Positions 1 to 13,110 of a stretch of DNA of 64,000 nucleotides are shown in pieces (the stretch's first letter is position 1; each line of letters begins with the position of its first letter). Under the pieces are notes generated by a model that saw only the letters and a list, made by a program, of their open reading frames with translations, searched no databases and had not been told where the DNA came from. The translations under genes were made by a program, and so were the position numbers. This stretch comes from Orthonyx spaldingii (Eukaryota > Chordata > Aves > Passeriformes > Orthonychidae), in NCBI GenBank assembly GCA_013397795.1, contig VZTJ01003866.1, positions 62,001 through 126,000 of the forward strand. Direction: 5' to 3'.

Positions 1-3000
1 AACTGATACCAGGCACAAGGCAAAGGAAGCTCTTGAGTGACAGCAGGACGGCAAGGGGAAAAAGCCAGAGCTTGTGTTCTTACATGCAACTCACCACCAA
101 CTTTCCACAATTGATATTTGGGATGAGATGTGCCCATGCACACACCCTGGCATTTGGTCTCTGTTCAGTGCTCCAGAGTTATGATGTCAGTATATGGAAA
201 GGCAAAATACACATCTCTGCCTGCAAATGGTGAAGATTTCATTTATGCACCCTCTTGTGTGAGACACATTCCTTTAAGGAACATAGGTTCAAAATGCAGA
301 ATTCTGAATCACTCCGTCTTTGCATGTCTTAATTAATTATTCATAAAATACATATGTTGTTCATAAAATACACACTTTGCATTAAAAGACATTTTCCTGA
401 CCTCTTCTTGAGTGAACTCATGCATTTTTTAAGTCCTCTTAAATGATGCATTAGTACAAGAAGGGCATGAAAAGTTCAACTTTTTTTTTTCTGATTTAAG
501 AATATGCAGTGAAAAAATTAAAAGCTCAGATAGTTCAGATTTTTGGTCCTGTTTGCATCATATTTAATACTAAAATGTAATATAAAAAATAGAAACCTTA
601 TAATTCATTAGAATTGAATTTCAGGGCTCAAGATAAGCAGGGGGAGGGTGGCTGTTAAATGGAGAACATCCATGGCCTTCTGAGGACTCCAGAATAAAAG
701 CTGCGAAATAAAGTGCTTAACCTTACATTTTTCTGTGCATATCACGATCATTTTGTGGTTCTATAGTAAGTTATTACCTCATAGTTAGAAACTCAAAACT
801 GAGATGGAACTAATAAAAGTAGAGAAAAACCACTACTTCGCTCTTTATACATAAATAAAAAAGAATTGAAATCCTGAAAAATATCAATGGAAGGTAAGTT
901 CAGCTCCATTGCAATCTCTTTAGACTGTGAGTTGGAAAGTTGTGTTCACTGGAGCTATAATACTCATAATTTTTATCAGACCAGATCTTCTGATTTTTGT
1001 GCAACTCTCTGCTGTGCATGAGTTGACAGAATGAGTCAATCACCCCTCCCTGTAGGAGTGTGGATTCAGGGAGAGGCGTGAAGGTGGGATTACTTCTGTC
1101 CAAGACTTTGACTTCTAAACACTCCAGGAGGTGCATTTTTTTCTGCTGCTGTTTCAATGCAACATTTCTAATTGGTCATTTTTATTGCATGGTGTCTTTG
1201 GAATCTGCCTGTTAATTGGCAGCTCCAACTTCCGTCTTACAGTACATTAACAGTGAGCTCATTAGTGACCAAGTAGCTGTGAAACAGTGTCTACACCAAG
1301 AAAACATCACAGCATCCTCTGAGGCTGTCTGCTTCTAAAAATTTTTCCTAAAACTGAAGCCAAGACTTACACCTTTGGGACGTAAGTGATCTGTTATTGT
1401 ACTGTGAGAAGTAATATGATCCAGAAGAAGACTTTCTCTCTCACCACATTGAGAGGTCAATAATTTAAAACTTCTCGTATTTGTAACTGGCTACAAAATG
1501 GGAAAAAAAAAAAAAGTTGACATTTTTCTGACTACCATAATATAGTTCTACATTATCCCAAACTGATTCCATATAATATTCACAACTTTGCGTTGATGAC
1601 AGCATTAAGTCAATGAAGTTTCCCATTGTCATTGTTCCTGTCTTTTTTAGACAGCTGTGAAGAATATTGAATCATTGAAATAGTGTTCAAAGTAAAGGTA
1701 ATATCTTCACTCTCCTAAAGGTTTAATGGGGTGTGTGGGTGTGGGTGTGTGTGCCCTCATGTGTTTGTGTGCACATGAGAGCCAGGGAGGACAGGAGGCT
1801 GGAGGTGAAAGAAAGGGAGTGAGGTTATGAAGTTAGTTAGATCAACAATTAGTGACAAGCACTCTTGTGGCACCTGTGACAACCAAGATTGATCAGGTAT
1901 TTCAGAGTACAGAAATGCAAGGCATTTGGCAACCTCTGATCTCCTAATTCAATTGATTCTTTTCCAAGAGTTTTTCAAACTGATGACCTTTCCAAACCTA
2001 ATTAGATGGTAGGAATCATAAAGAGGACACTGGAGAATTTTAATGAAAGGAATCGAAATGTTTCTTCATCTTCACAACCTGGGATTTATGAGGGAATTGC
2101 ACTGGCTTTGTAGCAATGTAAAATAAATAGACATTAGATGATGACAGGGAAAATAGAATTGCTGCCAAAGCTAAAAAGAGCTTGGCAAAAGAAGAAAGAA
2201 CTACTACATAGTCAGTCATTCTTTACTGTACAAACCTTTTCATAAGGCACAGAAAAGAGATATACAGAAATAATGGACCCTTACTAAAAGATGAAACGGA
2301 CTTTCTATAGCTTACATTTTTCACCAGCGAGGGCTAAGATGCATCTCAGTTGCTACAAAATCTTATTGTTCTCTTTCGCCATTCAGAAAACTGATTACAG
2401 CTCACAAGGAGCATTTGCTGCCTGAACTTTTAACATCAGAAATAAATTACTTAAACAAGAGGTCAGGAAGAGAACAGAGTTGTTGTGAGTATAAATACAT
2501 TAAAGATGTATCAGTCAAACTGCATTCTCATATATTTTCTTTTTAACTGTGCCTTTCTGAACTAGGAAGAGTGATTTTTCATATTGTGAACTTCTTGTAA
2601 AATTGTGTTTCCATTCATACTCAAAAACTTTCAATATTCCAATATTGAAAGAAATTGGAGTTGGAAGAAGCCCCCTTCATGGTCTAAGATATTTCCAACA
2701 CAATTTTATCTTTTCTTCATCCAGATATAATCTAGGAACTATCCTGCATAATTATTAGCAAAGAAATAGAATCACTAGAAATAACTTTATCCAACCTTGT
2801 ACTTCCTTCTTCTGGCTTAAATCATAAGAAAAGAGGTCCAAGTGTTAGTGAGCATCACAAAAAAGACAGGTCATACACAGCTTGTCCTTCTTGCTCTTAC
2901 AGGGACCTGAGAGGTATGTTGAAAGCAGGTGGTGTATTTATCACTTTGAATATGTCCCACACACCAGTCAATTCCAAACAAAAATTAAAATATGATAGAA

Positions 3001-4321
3001 GGTTCAAAGATAACTAAATACCCAGAGTTTTAGGGAAAACTGATGATTTACTAGAAGAGGGACCAAGTCTGTACTGTCTCTTACTGGTGGAGAGATGATC
3101 AGGCAACAACAGTCAGATGTTGGATTTTCTGCTCAGGCAAAGCCAGGGGGGTGTTCACTGCTTAGAGACTTCAGGACTAACTACAGTGTACTTGTCTTGT
3201 GGCCAGAGAGGTATCACAGACATTCAGAGCAGTGCTTGAGTTACTGGAATGTGACACTATTTAAAGGAAAAAATACTGCAAAGAGTCTTTCCATTCAATT
3301 TGTCTTTCCCCACTGTCTCTTGTGGAAATAATTTGAGGCAGTAACATTTCAGTCATTGCCAACACTAGTTGTTGCATTTTAACAACATACGTAAAAGACA
3401 TAAAGGAAGGTTTAAGGCAGAGAAAAGAGGAGTTATCTTTTCTGAGGTGGGAAATGGCAAGTACAACAAAAGTATGTGGCACTACAAGGTATGGGAACAC
3501 AGATCATTATATAAACTGTGTGGGTAAAATCTAGGTCTACTGAAGTCATAGATTTTGCCACGAACCAGAGTAGATGTGGGATTTTATCTGATATAAAGAT
3601 GGCAAAGCTGCAAACAAATCTCAGTGAATGAGAAGTGCATGGTTTTGAATATTAACCAAACTAATTTAAGTTCTTGGAAACAACTTATTTAACCATTTTA
3701 AGATTCCTATTCTGATTGCCTTTTCTTAAGAATTACCTGCTTCATTCCATTACTTACGTTTTTAAAGAAAAAAGGATCCTCCTGAAAACAATAAAATCTT
3801 TTCTCACAGAAGGCCAGAGGAATATAGATGGCCTCGTTTTGGAAACAAGGACAAACGTCCAGAGCACAGCCCAGCAGCTGTTAATATAGAGGAGCTGTTA
3901 AAAGGGATCTCCTGGTATTACATTGCAAGTTGTCATTTTCTGTAGTAGTGGAGGCATCTATTGATGTAATGGTCTCAGGAGACAGGGGGGCTTAAGTAGT
4001 TTTTTGAGAGTGAGGGTATTGACCTGACCTACTCACAGCAACTGAATTGTTGGAAATGTTGATTCATGATTTTACAAAGACCTCACTATTCCTATTCTCC
4101 AGAGTGATTATACACCTGACAAATGGTAAAAGCAACATTACTGGACCTCAGAGGGTTATTTTACTTTTAATGCATGCCATTATTAAGCCTGATAGCCTCT
4201 CTTATTGCTGTTTTGATAGCTGCCTGCTGTTTAAATGAAAGCAATACATTTCCTGACAGCTCATGCACAGGTGGCCCTAGTCTCATTCTAAACAAGTTGA
4301 GGAGAAATCAGTCTTGGTCAG
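1..4321. other. AT-rich non-coding stretch, no gene seen
   Basis: Unique AT-rich sequence without a recognisable exon, RNA gene or mobile element. Open frames on both strands are all under 90 codons, overlap one another and resemble no family I know. A GT-rich low-complexity patch lies at about 1728-1772 and an A13 run near 1503. The region is either intergenic or intronic, and the sequence alone does not decide which. Confidence 0.6.
1728..1772. repeat. GT-rich low-complexity patch
   Basis: An imperfect run of GTGTG, GGGTGTG and TTTGTGTG words. It looks like a decayed (GT)n microsatellite, and nothing beside it suggests a function. Confidence 0.6.
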
Positions 4322-4361
4322 GATGAGGGTAGGAGAGGGGTGATGAGGGTAGGAGAGGGGT
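4322..4361. repeat. Exact 20-bp tandem duplication
   Basis: The 20-bp purine-rich unit at 4322-4341 is repeated without mismatch at 4342-4361. Identity of both copies points to a recent slippage or duplication event. Confidence 0.9.
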
Positions 4362-7300
4362 GTCAGTCCATGTCATCCCAAGTTTGAACAGAGAATTTCA
4401 CCTGGTCACAGGAAGAATGAAGAAAAAGGGCCCAAGAGAAGATGCTGCCAGGCACTCCCATCTCACAGGTGTACTTGGTATAGGGACCATCTCTGCTGAG
4501 CCTTATGATGTCAAGACAACACAGCCCTATTGTAGCCCTTCTGTGATATCCTATAGGTGCAGGGATTTAATGTGAAAAGTACTGACACCATTATTTATGA
4601 TGTCTTTAGGCAAGCCACAGCTAAAAAAATGAATTAAACTATTGTCATAGCTGAGTTACTCTTCACAACTATGTCAGAAAAGCCCATTTCATGTGCCCAT
4701 GCCACTGCAAAAATTAATAGTGACTAGAAGTGACCAGTGCTAGGGGACAGGCCCTGTTCACATGTATGTTTCATTGCAAACATAATGAAGGTTTGACAAT
4801 GAAAAGGAAGAATTGTCCCCTAGTTTGTAAATTAGTACATACACAGTTTTAAATATTTGGTTTTAATTTCAAGGTCTCTCTGGGCTCCACTAAAGAACCA
4901 CAAAGAAAGCTTTGACCTTTTGAGGACTCTTTCGAGTTACACAGTCCTTCTAAGCAAGTTATGAGGCTTTGGCTGGAAGACTCAGTAGGAACTGCTTCCT
5001 CCTAAAGGTACTCTGTCCTCAGGAGTCCCATCCCCACTATAATTCTGAAGAACAAGCTCTCCATTAACAGGTATTTATCCCCTACCAAATACTCAAGAGT
5101 TGGAAAAATGCAGCCCAGAGACAGCAATCTGAGTCTCACAGAGGAAAAACACCCTTCCCCTTCTCTTGCAGTTCCCTCTTCTGGGAAACCTTTACTATTT
5201 GCCATTGGAATCACACTTCACTGATACCAAGGATTCCCTACTGACTCTTTAGGAAGCTTGGGCCCCTCCGTCTCCTACTTTGAATTGCTGTGCTGCTCCA
5301 GCTGATCGTTTTAGCATTGTGGCATTTAAGCTAAGCATGTTCCAGTTGGTAGATTGTCCCTTATGAGCCTCAGAAAAAGACTGTGTGTGGATTAGAGAGC
5401 ATTTGAATCCTCTCTGGACACTTGTAGACTTAGGCCCCTGACAACCTGGATCTGAGATACTGATCTCGTGAGGAGAGCTGCGGTGCCATTCCCCGTAAAT
5501 GCAGCTGGTCTCTAGTTTTTCTTGCCTTGTTAATCTCTGCTTCCTCAAAACTGTGGGAATGAACTGAGCTGAACAGGTCCATCAGGAACAGAGAAAGGTT
5601 CTTTTTCAGGTATTTAATTAGCATCTCCCCAGCGCTGTCCCACAAACACAGCTCTGACCTTTCCTTAGTTTACAAAGCAAAGTCTTACTAAGCCTCTTAC
5701 TTACAGCATTCTCCACACGCTGGTGAAGTTCAAGGGTGTGGCTTTGGCCTCAACTCTAATTATGGCTTAGGGTTGTATTAGTTGATTATTTGCTACAGCT
5801 TTCTGCTGTTCTGGCTTGGATGAGAGCAAAAGTGGCAAAAGCCACTGGAAAAAAGTTAATTTTCAGGGAATTTTTGGCCCAGAGAGAAACAGTGAGTACT
5901 AGAAAGCCTATGAGTAAACCTGGAAAGGTTTGCTACCAGCCTTTTGTAACAAGCCTGTGGATAATTTTTTAACTTATTTAGAATGGTCACAAATCTTGAG
6001 AAACTTTCCTGAATTTGTACACTTAACTTTGGCTTAAGGCTTTGTAAAAAGGAGAAATGTTTTTCCTGTAATGTGTATTTTGTGGCTGGTAGGACCAGCT
6101 GTGTAACCTGTTTGACCATTCCCAATTCCTCTCTTATGAAGGCAGTGGTACATTGATGGGTTGTGTCTATGTAAAAAAAATTAATTTAAAAACCCCTCTT
6201 AAATCCCCTTAAAACCTTGTTAGCAAAAGGTGAGAGTTCACTCTCAAAAAGGAAAAGTAAGCTAGCATTTATAAAACAGCTTTTTTCACAAGGATTTAAT
6301 TCTGTTCTCAATGAAGATGAATGTAAAATTGCTAATGCCTTCAAAGTGTGCAAAATTAGAATACCTCTTAATGTCTTTGATAATCCTACCCCAAACATAT
6401 TCCTCCTGGATAAGAGTTATACACTCATAAGCTCCACTTTAAAAACTTTGGAAAAAATACAGATGAAAGAGACTTTTATTCTTTCCATTCTGAGTAGTTC
6501 TATGTTCCCCTCAATGTGGTAACTCAGTGGTCATAGTCATTTATGAAGGTCTCACACCCATTCTGGAGATGAAGATCAGAGACAAAAGGAGGTTAAGTGT
6601 CTGATTTTTCAGAACTATTTTACACACAGAAATCACCTCTGATTTTAAAAAAATTAGGGCATTTTTTCAAGCTCTAAATAATTGCAGAAGGCCATGCAGA
6701 GCAAAGAGAAGAACTCAGACAGTGGCCCCTCAGTCTCTGCCCTAAGAGTCTCAAGCATCTGACCACACAAGTCATAGGCTGATGGTCCCAGTGGATCTGG
6801 AGAAGGTTTGGGACTGCTGATGAGGCTTCTATGACTGCTGGTGCTGTGGTTTGCATCACCTTAGCACTTGCACCCCTCAGCTGAAGCCAGGACCCCACAG
6901 TAGGAGATGAAAGGAAGAATGATATTTCCTGATCTGAGAGCTGGCATTTTAAGCAGTCAAGACCAATAACTAGCAAGAAGATGGTTTGCTCATGCCCATT
7001 TGGCAGGCCGGTGCTGATGCTGAATCAAAATCCAAAAACCCTCATGTGTCTAGTCCAGAGACTTATCAGTGGTCAACCCAGGAAAGTCACCTCACTGCTC
7101 CTAACTATTCTGAGAAGAAACTTTTTCCCTTTTTCCTCAAGTTTTTCAGTAAAAGTAAATGTACAGAAACTGAACAAGGATAACTATAGTTCTTTACATG
7201 ATCCCATTTATAATGGAAGTTAGCTTTGCTGTAAAAGCCTTTTCCTTCATTTTTATTCCAAAAAGATAGTGAAGTAGGGTTTGCCACCATCTTTGGAGGC

Positions 7301-8503
7301 TGAATACTTTAGAAGCTGAAGAAAAATCTTTCTGCCATGTCTTTCCAAAAAAACATGGGAATCACCCTTGTTTGGGTTTTTTATTTAGCTCGAAGGGTTC
7401 CTTTTACCAAGACCTGGTTCTCTTGTAAGGTACACAGGCACTTTGAGAAGGACTCCCTGTAACTCTTGTTCAAAAGTGTTTATGTTGTCTCCATAGAGAT
7501 CAGAGGATTTTCAGGCTGCATGAGGATCTCTTCTTATGAGTTTCTCTTTCAGCATTTGGCCTTCTGCAGGAACTGGAAGTTTTATTGCATTTTGTTTATT
7601 ATGAAACCAGGCTTAGGGACTGATTCTGATCTGACACCGAGGTAAATCAGGAAAGCCACAAGGAAGAGAGATAGTGCTTTCATGGCGAACAACCAGAAAT
7701 GTGCTCAAAATTTGATTCACCCCAGCCACGATATATTGAGAAGTCACAGATTGTGTTATGAAATCCAAAAACAGACCTGGAGTGAAAATGGATTTTTTAA
7801 AGAGTTTGAGCTTCACAGAGGAAACTTAGTGAGGAGTACACAGAACCAGCTACACCTGTGTGCATCTTGCAACAACCTAGCCTGGGATATCAACTGTACC
7901 AGGCACAAAGGGACTGCCATCTTGGAGGTGTCTGGTCAGTGGGTAGGGACTTCCAGCTCACATATAACCTCTTTGGCTACACCCATACCAGCAAACCAAG
8001 CAGTGCCAACACACAGACATTGGTACTGTTGCACAGCCATCTCTGCTGATTCACTGCTGGCGTGCTGCACTGCAAAGGAAACCACATAGTAAATACACTC
8101 CCTTCTATATCTGTATTGTTAGGGTGTCCTGTGCTAGCTAGCATTCCTGGGCACTGTTCAAGGGAGAGCATAAGGCAGGGACTGTTCCCAGAAGTCAGGA
8201 TAGATGAGTCCATGATGTTGAGGAGAGGTAAAGAGAGTTTAGCCATATGGATGCAAGCCAGTCCCTTTGCTCTCATTCTCCCTGCCTATGCTAAGTGGTA
8301 GATGCTTTTATTATCCATGAGAAAATTTCACAGGTATAACACCCTAGATACAGTGAGGTAGTGATCCATACCAATTCTGTCATTAGGTCATTACCAGTTC
8401 TTAATAAACATTGCCTTTTATATTTTAAATAGGGTGACTTTTGTTTGACAGAAAATACTCTCTTTGGCTGCATGTAAACCTCATTACTAATAGCTAAGCT
8501 TCC
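4362..8503. other. Unique non-coding stretch, no gene seen
   Basis: No recognisable gene. The longest ATG-started frame (7682-8089 plus, 135 codons) has mixed composition and no domain I recognise. A second frame overlaps it on the plus strand and a third on the minus strand, as expected for chance frames in a locally stop-poor, moderately GC-rich patch. No simple repeats of note. Confidence 0.5.
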
Positions 8504-8523
8504 TTTTTTTTTTTTTTTTTTTT
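8504..8523. repeat. T20 homopolymer
   Basis: Twenty uninterrupted T. Read on the minus strand it could be the poly(A) tail of a retrocopy, but the adjoining sequence (about 8524-8900) shows no coding or SINE-like content, so a simple homopolymer is the safer reading. Confidence 0.8.
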
Positions 8524-11500
8524 GAAAGTATGCAGCTGTTTCGATTGTTGTTAGGCCCGCATTTGGGGATTAGCACTTTTATTTCTGATTAAAATATCTA
8601 CATGGTCATGTCATTGAAGCAATTGTTCCAAAGTAAATGCACTGGTTGTGGTTTTCATTATCAGGATAATCTTGCTCTCTCCCTCACACCCAAGCAGTGA
8701 AATCCTTCCCTCTCTAGCAATATAAAACTTCATCAATGTGCACAGCAGATTTAAAACAATTTACTGCTCACTACTCATTAAACCATTTTACGAACAACAA
8801 TGAGACAGGAAATAACAAAGCATGCCCTTTGAATTAATACTCAGGATAAAATACTCAGAGTTTCTTTGCAGTCCATAAACTGCTCCAGCTGTGTGTTCAC
8901 AGTTTATGGCATTTTAAGAACCATGCTACTCAGCAAAATTAAAACCTTCTCTGCAGGTGGGACCTGTTGTAGCTCTGTGGGCTCTCCTGTATGGTGGAGG
9001 TGGCAGAGGTGCCCCACATTGCCGCAGGATGCCAAAACCCAAGGTAGCTCCCCTGAAGAAGGGAAGTCCTCCCAGCACAGGAAAAATACAGAACATTTAT
9101 TTCCCCTCTGCTGCAAATATAAATAAATCAGGGGAAAAGCTGGTGATACTGATGCTACAAAGATGAACCTTGTGGTGGGATGAGGAATCTCTAGGCTGGG
9201 AATGGTGGAGGAGTACTGCCACCTCTTGGCTAGATCCTACAATGTCCATGTCCAGGGTAAGACCATGCCATCATCCAGATCACAAGCAGCACCAAGTGTT
9301 GTCTCCCAACCTAGTAGGGGAAAAAAAATTTTAAATGTCTGGTTTGTTCCATAGTTAAATAGACCTTGCACATGTGAACATTTATTAGTGCTCACCAGTT
9401 TGGTTTCCCATCTACTGTGTCTGAGGCACTGTCCTAGCAAAGGTGCCAGAAAAACATTTTCAGAATCATTATTTCACAGCAAGACCAAGCAGCAAGCTTG
9501 GCTGATATAAAGCAATCCCTCCAGCCTTTCAGTGCTGCCTTATCCCAAGGCAATGACATTCATGGGGAGATTTATGGTATTTTGTTATATGATGATGGAG
9601 CCCTTCCAAAGGAATAAATTACATATCAGTGTTGCACAGACTCTAGGCAGGTAATGATAGTCTCAGAGGGGACCCAACAACATCTTGCAAACAGCTGTGG
9701 TCATTTGTGTGAGTGCCAATTAACTCATGGTGGTCCAAGAGATGAGGAGGGCTCCATCTTCACTTCTGGAAGTTAAGACAGTTTTGACAGCAGATGTTTC
9801 CAGACACTGGCAGAGGAACTCCTAACGTTTTTCCTGGAAGACAGAAACTCCACAGTGCTCTGTGATGTTCTACAAGCTGTCCAGCCCTAATTGGTTTCAC
9901 TGAGTGCAGGGAAGACAGTAAGGCAAGAGCATAGTGATGAGGGTTCATTCTTTTTTTGCAATTGACTCAGAGAACATCTTTGAGTCTGGTTTTGTGCATA
10001 TGTTTCAGCCTTCCCTGGTATTGAAAATCCAGCCACCTCCCTAAGGATCCTTGAGATGTACAGTCAAAAGAGTTGTAGCTATTGTCAAGTGTCTCTATGT
10101 CCAGACAGCTTCACGCCTTGTGTCCTCAACATGCCCAAGTCCTTCTGCTTACAATCTCCTGTTTGCTCTGTGCCTGGCAGGAGAACACCATTGTTGATTA
10201 CTTATTCTGGAGGGTCTATGTTTATCAGTCACTCAAAACAAATTTCTGAAATGAGTTGGAAAATGGAATTAGAGTTGGTTGGGTTTTTTTTTTAAACAAG
10301 AGAACCCGTATTCATGGTTAAATACTATAGTGCCGCAGTTTAAGCACTTTCATTTTATTATTTTGGTTTTAGTTTTTCTGATCATTGGCAAAACCTTCAG
10401 GAGGGGTTTTGGTTTTGCAGGAGGACTCCAAGAGTTTCTTGGCTTTTCCCCTCCCTTTAGGGAACAGTATTATAAAAACCTGATCCCAGTGACTGTAAAC
10501 AGGGAAAAAAAATGAGTGTGTTGGGAAATGCAATAACAGTTTTTCAGAAAAAGCAAGCAAACTGTATCCAGAAGGCCTCTAGATATTTGCTTTCCAAAAC
10601 TGCAATGAAAATGAAACTTTTCAAGATGACAAGTACTTAACAAAAGTGGAAATTAAAGTGCTGAATGTCCACAGCTTTACACTCTATAATGAAGTAGGAA
10701 AATCTTTGCAATCTCTTGTTTTTCAGAAACCATCCTTCTTATTTTTGAAATGTTTTATGGTAGCACAATCTAATAGTAGATTTCCCTGTTTGTTTTGTCT
10801 GTTTGTATAAATAAAATTTGACTTTATAAAATATTTCTACATTCCTGTTCAACTTACAGAATAAAAAACAAACTTTTGTAAGAACAATTCTCGTATATTG
10901 TAGAATCACTTGGTTTTGTGGTGCTGCGAAACATCCTCAGTCTGCATGGATGCAGAACAAATTTAACCAATTTTCCCAGTATAAATACATTGCAAAAAAG
11001 AATGAGGCCAGACTTTCATGTTTATGTGTCAGATATAGATCCATGCTGTATGCTGCCGAGCTTTCATAGCATTTAAATATATGTACATATCTATCTATCT
11101 ATCTAGATATATATGCCTTAACAGTACTAATTACCTGATGAAATATTCTTCCACTTCCTATTCTCCCTTCTCGGGGCAGCTGTTTATAGCATGTACTGTG
11201 GTGAGGGAGGGCACACGATTCAGACTTAGGAACAGGGTGTAATCAAGGCAGCTGTAAAAAAAATTCACTTTGTTAAGGTTTCTCAGGTTTAACTGAGCTC
11301 TTAACATGCAAAATAAAATGTGATAGTGATGTGATTGAAAAAGTTTGACCATATCATTCTGTATGAAATCCTGAACAAAAGTGGATTGTGTTTCAGGGCA
11401 GATTAATTTTGACTCCTGTTTCACTCTTCCTTGGAAAATATCAAGAGAATTGGGAAAAGTTCTGAAAAACTCGAGTGCTCATACTTTATCTTTCAGTTCT

Positions 11501-11531
11501 GGGAACAAAACCTTGGTCTTCTCTGCTCAGA
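8524..11531. other. AT-rich non-coding stretch, no gene seen
   Basis: No recognised gene. The stretch 8700-8830 is AT-rich and unique in look, but nothing specific can be claimed. An AT-rich patch at 11074-11116 includes a short (ATCT)4 run at 11089-11104. The end of the block is set by the LTR boundary at 11532. Confidence 0.55.
11089..11104. repeat. Short (ATCT)4 microsatellite
   Basis: Four ATCT units inside a longer AT-rich low-complexity patch (about 11074-11116). Confidence 0.75.
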
Positions 11532-12181
11532 TGTTGTGCTGGTTTAGGGCAAATTTGGAGAGAGGACCTCCACAGCAGTCTCCTTCAGAAGAGCAGATTT
11601 CAGCAGCCCCTCCCCGCAAACCAGTTCGGGAAAAACTTCCTTCAAGAAAAGTGGAAAAAACTATGTATTTACCAAACAAAATGAATAGTATTAAACAAAT
11701 GGAACCTCTAGTTGTTTTGAAGAGTCAATAAGTCAGAGAAATATCTCCTTGGCTGCGGCTGAGTCAGGTTCAGTCCCTCCAGGGCTCAGGCCCAGTGCCC
11801 GGGCCCCGTGTGCAGCTGGTGGGGGTCCCCAGGCAGGTGTCCTGATGTCTTGGACTGGAGAAAGATGCTGAACCATCCCAGAAAAGAAATCACAGTCCAG
11901 GTAAAGCTCTTTTTGCTTCAGCTAATAAGGAAAAAAACCCCAAAGATAAACTCCCTGTCTCTTGCTCCCTGCTAGAAGCCAAGAAGACTCCCAGAGCACA
12001 CTCTCCCCTTATCTTTTCACTGTGCCACTGCTAGAGTCAAAAAAATGTAAACACTAAACATAAACCTATGCTGGCTTTCTCTGATTGAATTAAAGGGACA
12101 AAAACTCATTTCTGAGCATAGCAGATTATATGGAATATATAGCATAAAATACATAACATAAAATCACTCTAGGACATTTCA
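11532..12181 (-). mobile_element. ERV 3' long terminal repeat
   Basis: A block of about 650 bp that on the minus strand begins with TG at 12181 and ends with CA at 11533-11532, the standard retroviral LTR ends. It lies directly after an AAAAGGGG polypurine tract, which is where plus-strand DNA synthesis primes and so defines the LTR 5' edge. The GC-rich part is at about 11755-11850, the rest is AT-rich. I did not find a second copy of this sequence elsewhere in the window, so the target-site duplication cannot be checked. The LTR identity is inferred from ends, tract and neighbouring pol remnant, not from a database match. Confidence 0.75.
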
Positions 12182-12189
12182 CCCCTTTT
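12182..12189 (-). promoter_or_regulatory. Retroviral polypurine tract
   Basis: On the minus strand the sequence AAAAGGGG directly precedes the LTR's terminal TG (12181-12180). In retroviruses this RNase H-resistant tract primes plus-strand synthesis. Its placement between the pol remnant and the LTR, in the same orientation, is what fixes the LTR start. Confidence 0.7.
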
Positions 12190-12266
12190 CCATATGATTG
12201 GTTTTAAGGCCTAAACTAATACATTTTAACTCTAACTCTAAATACACACACATTTATACATACTTT

Positions 12267-12284
12267 TATATATATATATATATA
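12267..12284. repeat. (TA)9 microsatellite
   Basis: Eighteen alternating T/A bases in the spacer between the integrase remnant and the polypurine tract. The spacer (12190-12383) is AT-rich and has no env-like reading frame. Confidence 0.85.
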
Positions 12285-12383
12285 CAATATAAAGCTGTAT
12301 GCATACAATGGCAGTGACATTCAGCAAACAGTGATATTTACATGTGGTTATCACCCAACAATCAGATCTCCCTGAGGTACTCA

Positions 12384-13108
12384 TCATGTGTCTCCATCTC
12401 TCTTCATCACCCACCATCTGCAACTTGGTCCCTGAGCAAAAACAACCCCATGGATGGGTTTGTTTTTGCTTGAGGCAGAATTGATCCAAACAGTCTTCCC
12501 TAACAGACCCCTGACATGTACTACTGAGACCTTGCCTCCATCTACTGTCTGTAAGGGTTCAGATTGGGCAGGGCCTACTCTGTTGATGGAGCCTCGGTTG
12601 TTAACTAACCAGGTGGCCTTTGCTAAATGCTGCTCCCAATTTTTAAAAGATCCCCCACCCAATGCTTTCAGGGCGGTTTTTAACAGTCCATTGCACCTTT
12701 CCACTTTGCCTGCAGCTGGTGCATGGTAGGGGATATGGTACACCCGTTCAATACCATGTTCCCTAGCCCAAGNCATCCCGTGGTGGCTTCCACCATTGTG
12801 AGCACGTAATGTTTACCTTGGAGTGTCTGGGGCAGTGTAATGTAGTCAATCTGCCAGGCTTCCCCATACTTATATTGGGGCCACCGTCCACCATACTATA
12901 GCTTCACACGCTTAGCCTGCTTAATCGCAGCACACATCTCACACTCAGAGAGATACTATCCATGCTCAAATCTACCCCTCAGTCTCGTGCCCACTTATAG
13001 GTGGCATCATGGGTCCATCGAGCTAGGAACAACTCTCCCTTGTGTTGCTGATCTAAGTCTGTCTTTGACACCTCTATCTTGGCAGCCTGATCTACCTGGC
13101 TAGAGGCA
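12384..13108 (-). pseudogene. Retroviral integrase (pol) remnant, broken
   Basis: Integrase inserts proviral DNA into the host genome; it has a zinc-binding HHCC N-terminal domain, a DDE catalytic core and a DNA-binding C-terminal domain. About 13108-12777 (minus) reads as the N-terminal domain, with at least one His and a CxxC pair, followed by the start of the core with a Trp-Gln-Ile-Asp-like segment holding the first catalytic Asp. The second piece, 12772-12384, is an open frame of about 130 codons with the conserved Pro-Tyr...Ala-Gly-Lys-Val-Glu-Arg region carrying the catalytic Glu, then a C-terminal domain. Between them the part of the core with the second catalytic Asp is absent, and an N sits at 12773. 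The N-terminal piece also has an in-frame stop and needs a frame change. It cannot encode an active enzyme. Confidence 0.85.
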
Positions 13109-13110
13109 GG

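Larger units (their letters stand above)
11532..13110 (-). mobile_element. Truncated endogenous retrovirus, 3' part
   Basis: Reading on the minus strand from high to low coordinates, the element holds an integrase remnant, a short AT-rich spacer, a polypurine tract and a 3' LTR. The order and strand of all four agree, which is strong support for one proviral remnant. No gag, protease, reverse transcriptase, env or 5' LTR can be seen upstream (above about 13110), so the 5' part has been lost or replaced. Class cannot be settled here. The absence of any env space between integrase and LTR would suit an env-less, ERVL-like lineage or an internally deleted copy. The 13110 edge is approximate, being where integrase-like translation fades. 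Confidence 0.8.

Noticed and set aside
7682..8089. ATG-started 135-codon frame, plus strand
   Set aside because: No family resemblance, no promoter or polyadenylation context, and other frames overlap it on both strands.
8504..8523. T20 run as a retrocopy poly(A) tail on the minus strand
   Set aside because: No gene-like, SINE-like or LINE-like body next to it; the other long A/T runs (27070, 31361, 40108, 51781) fail likewise.
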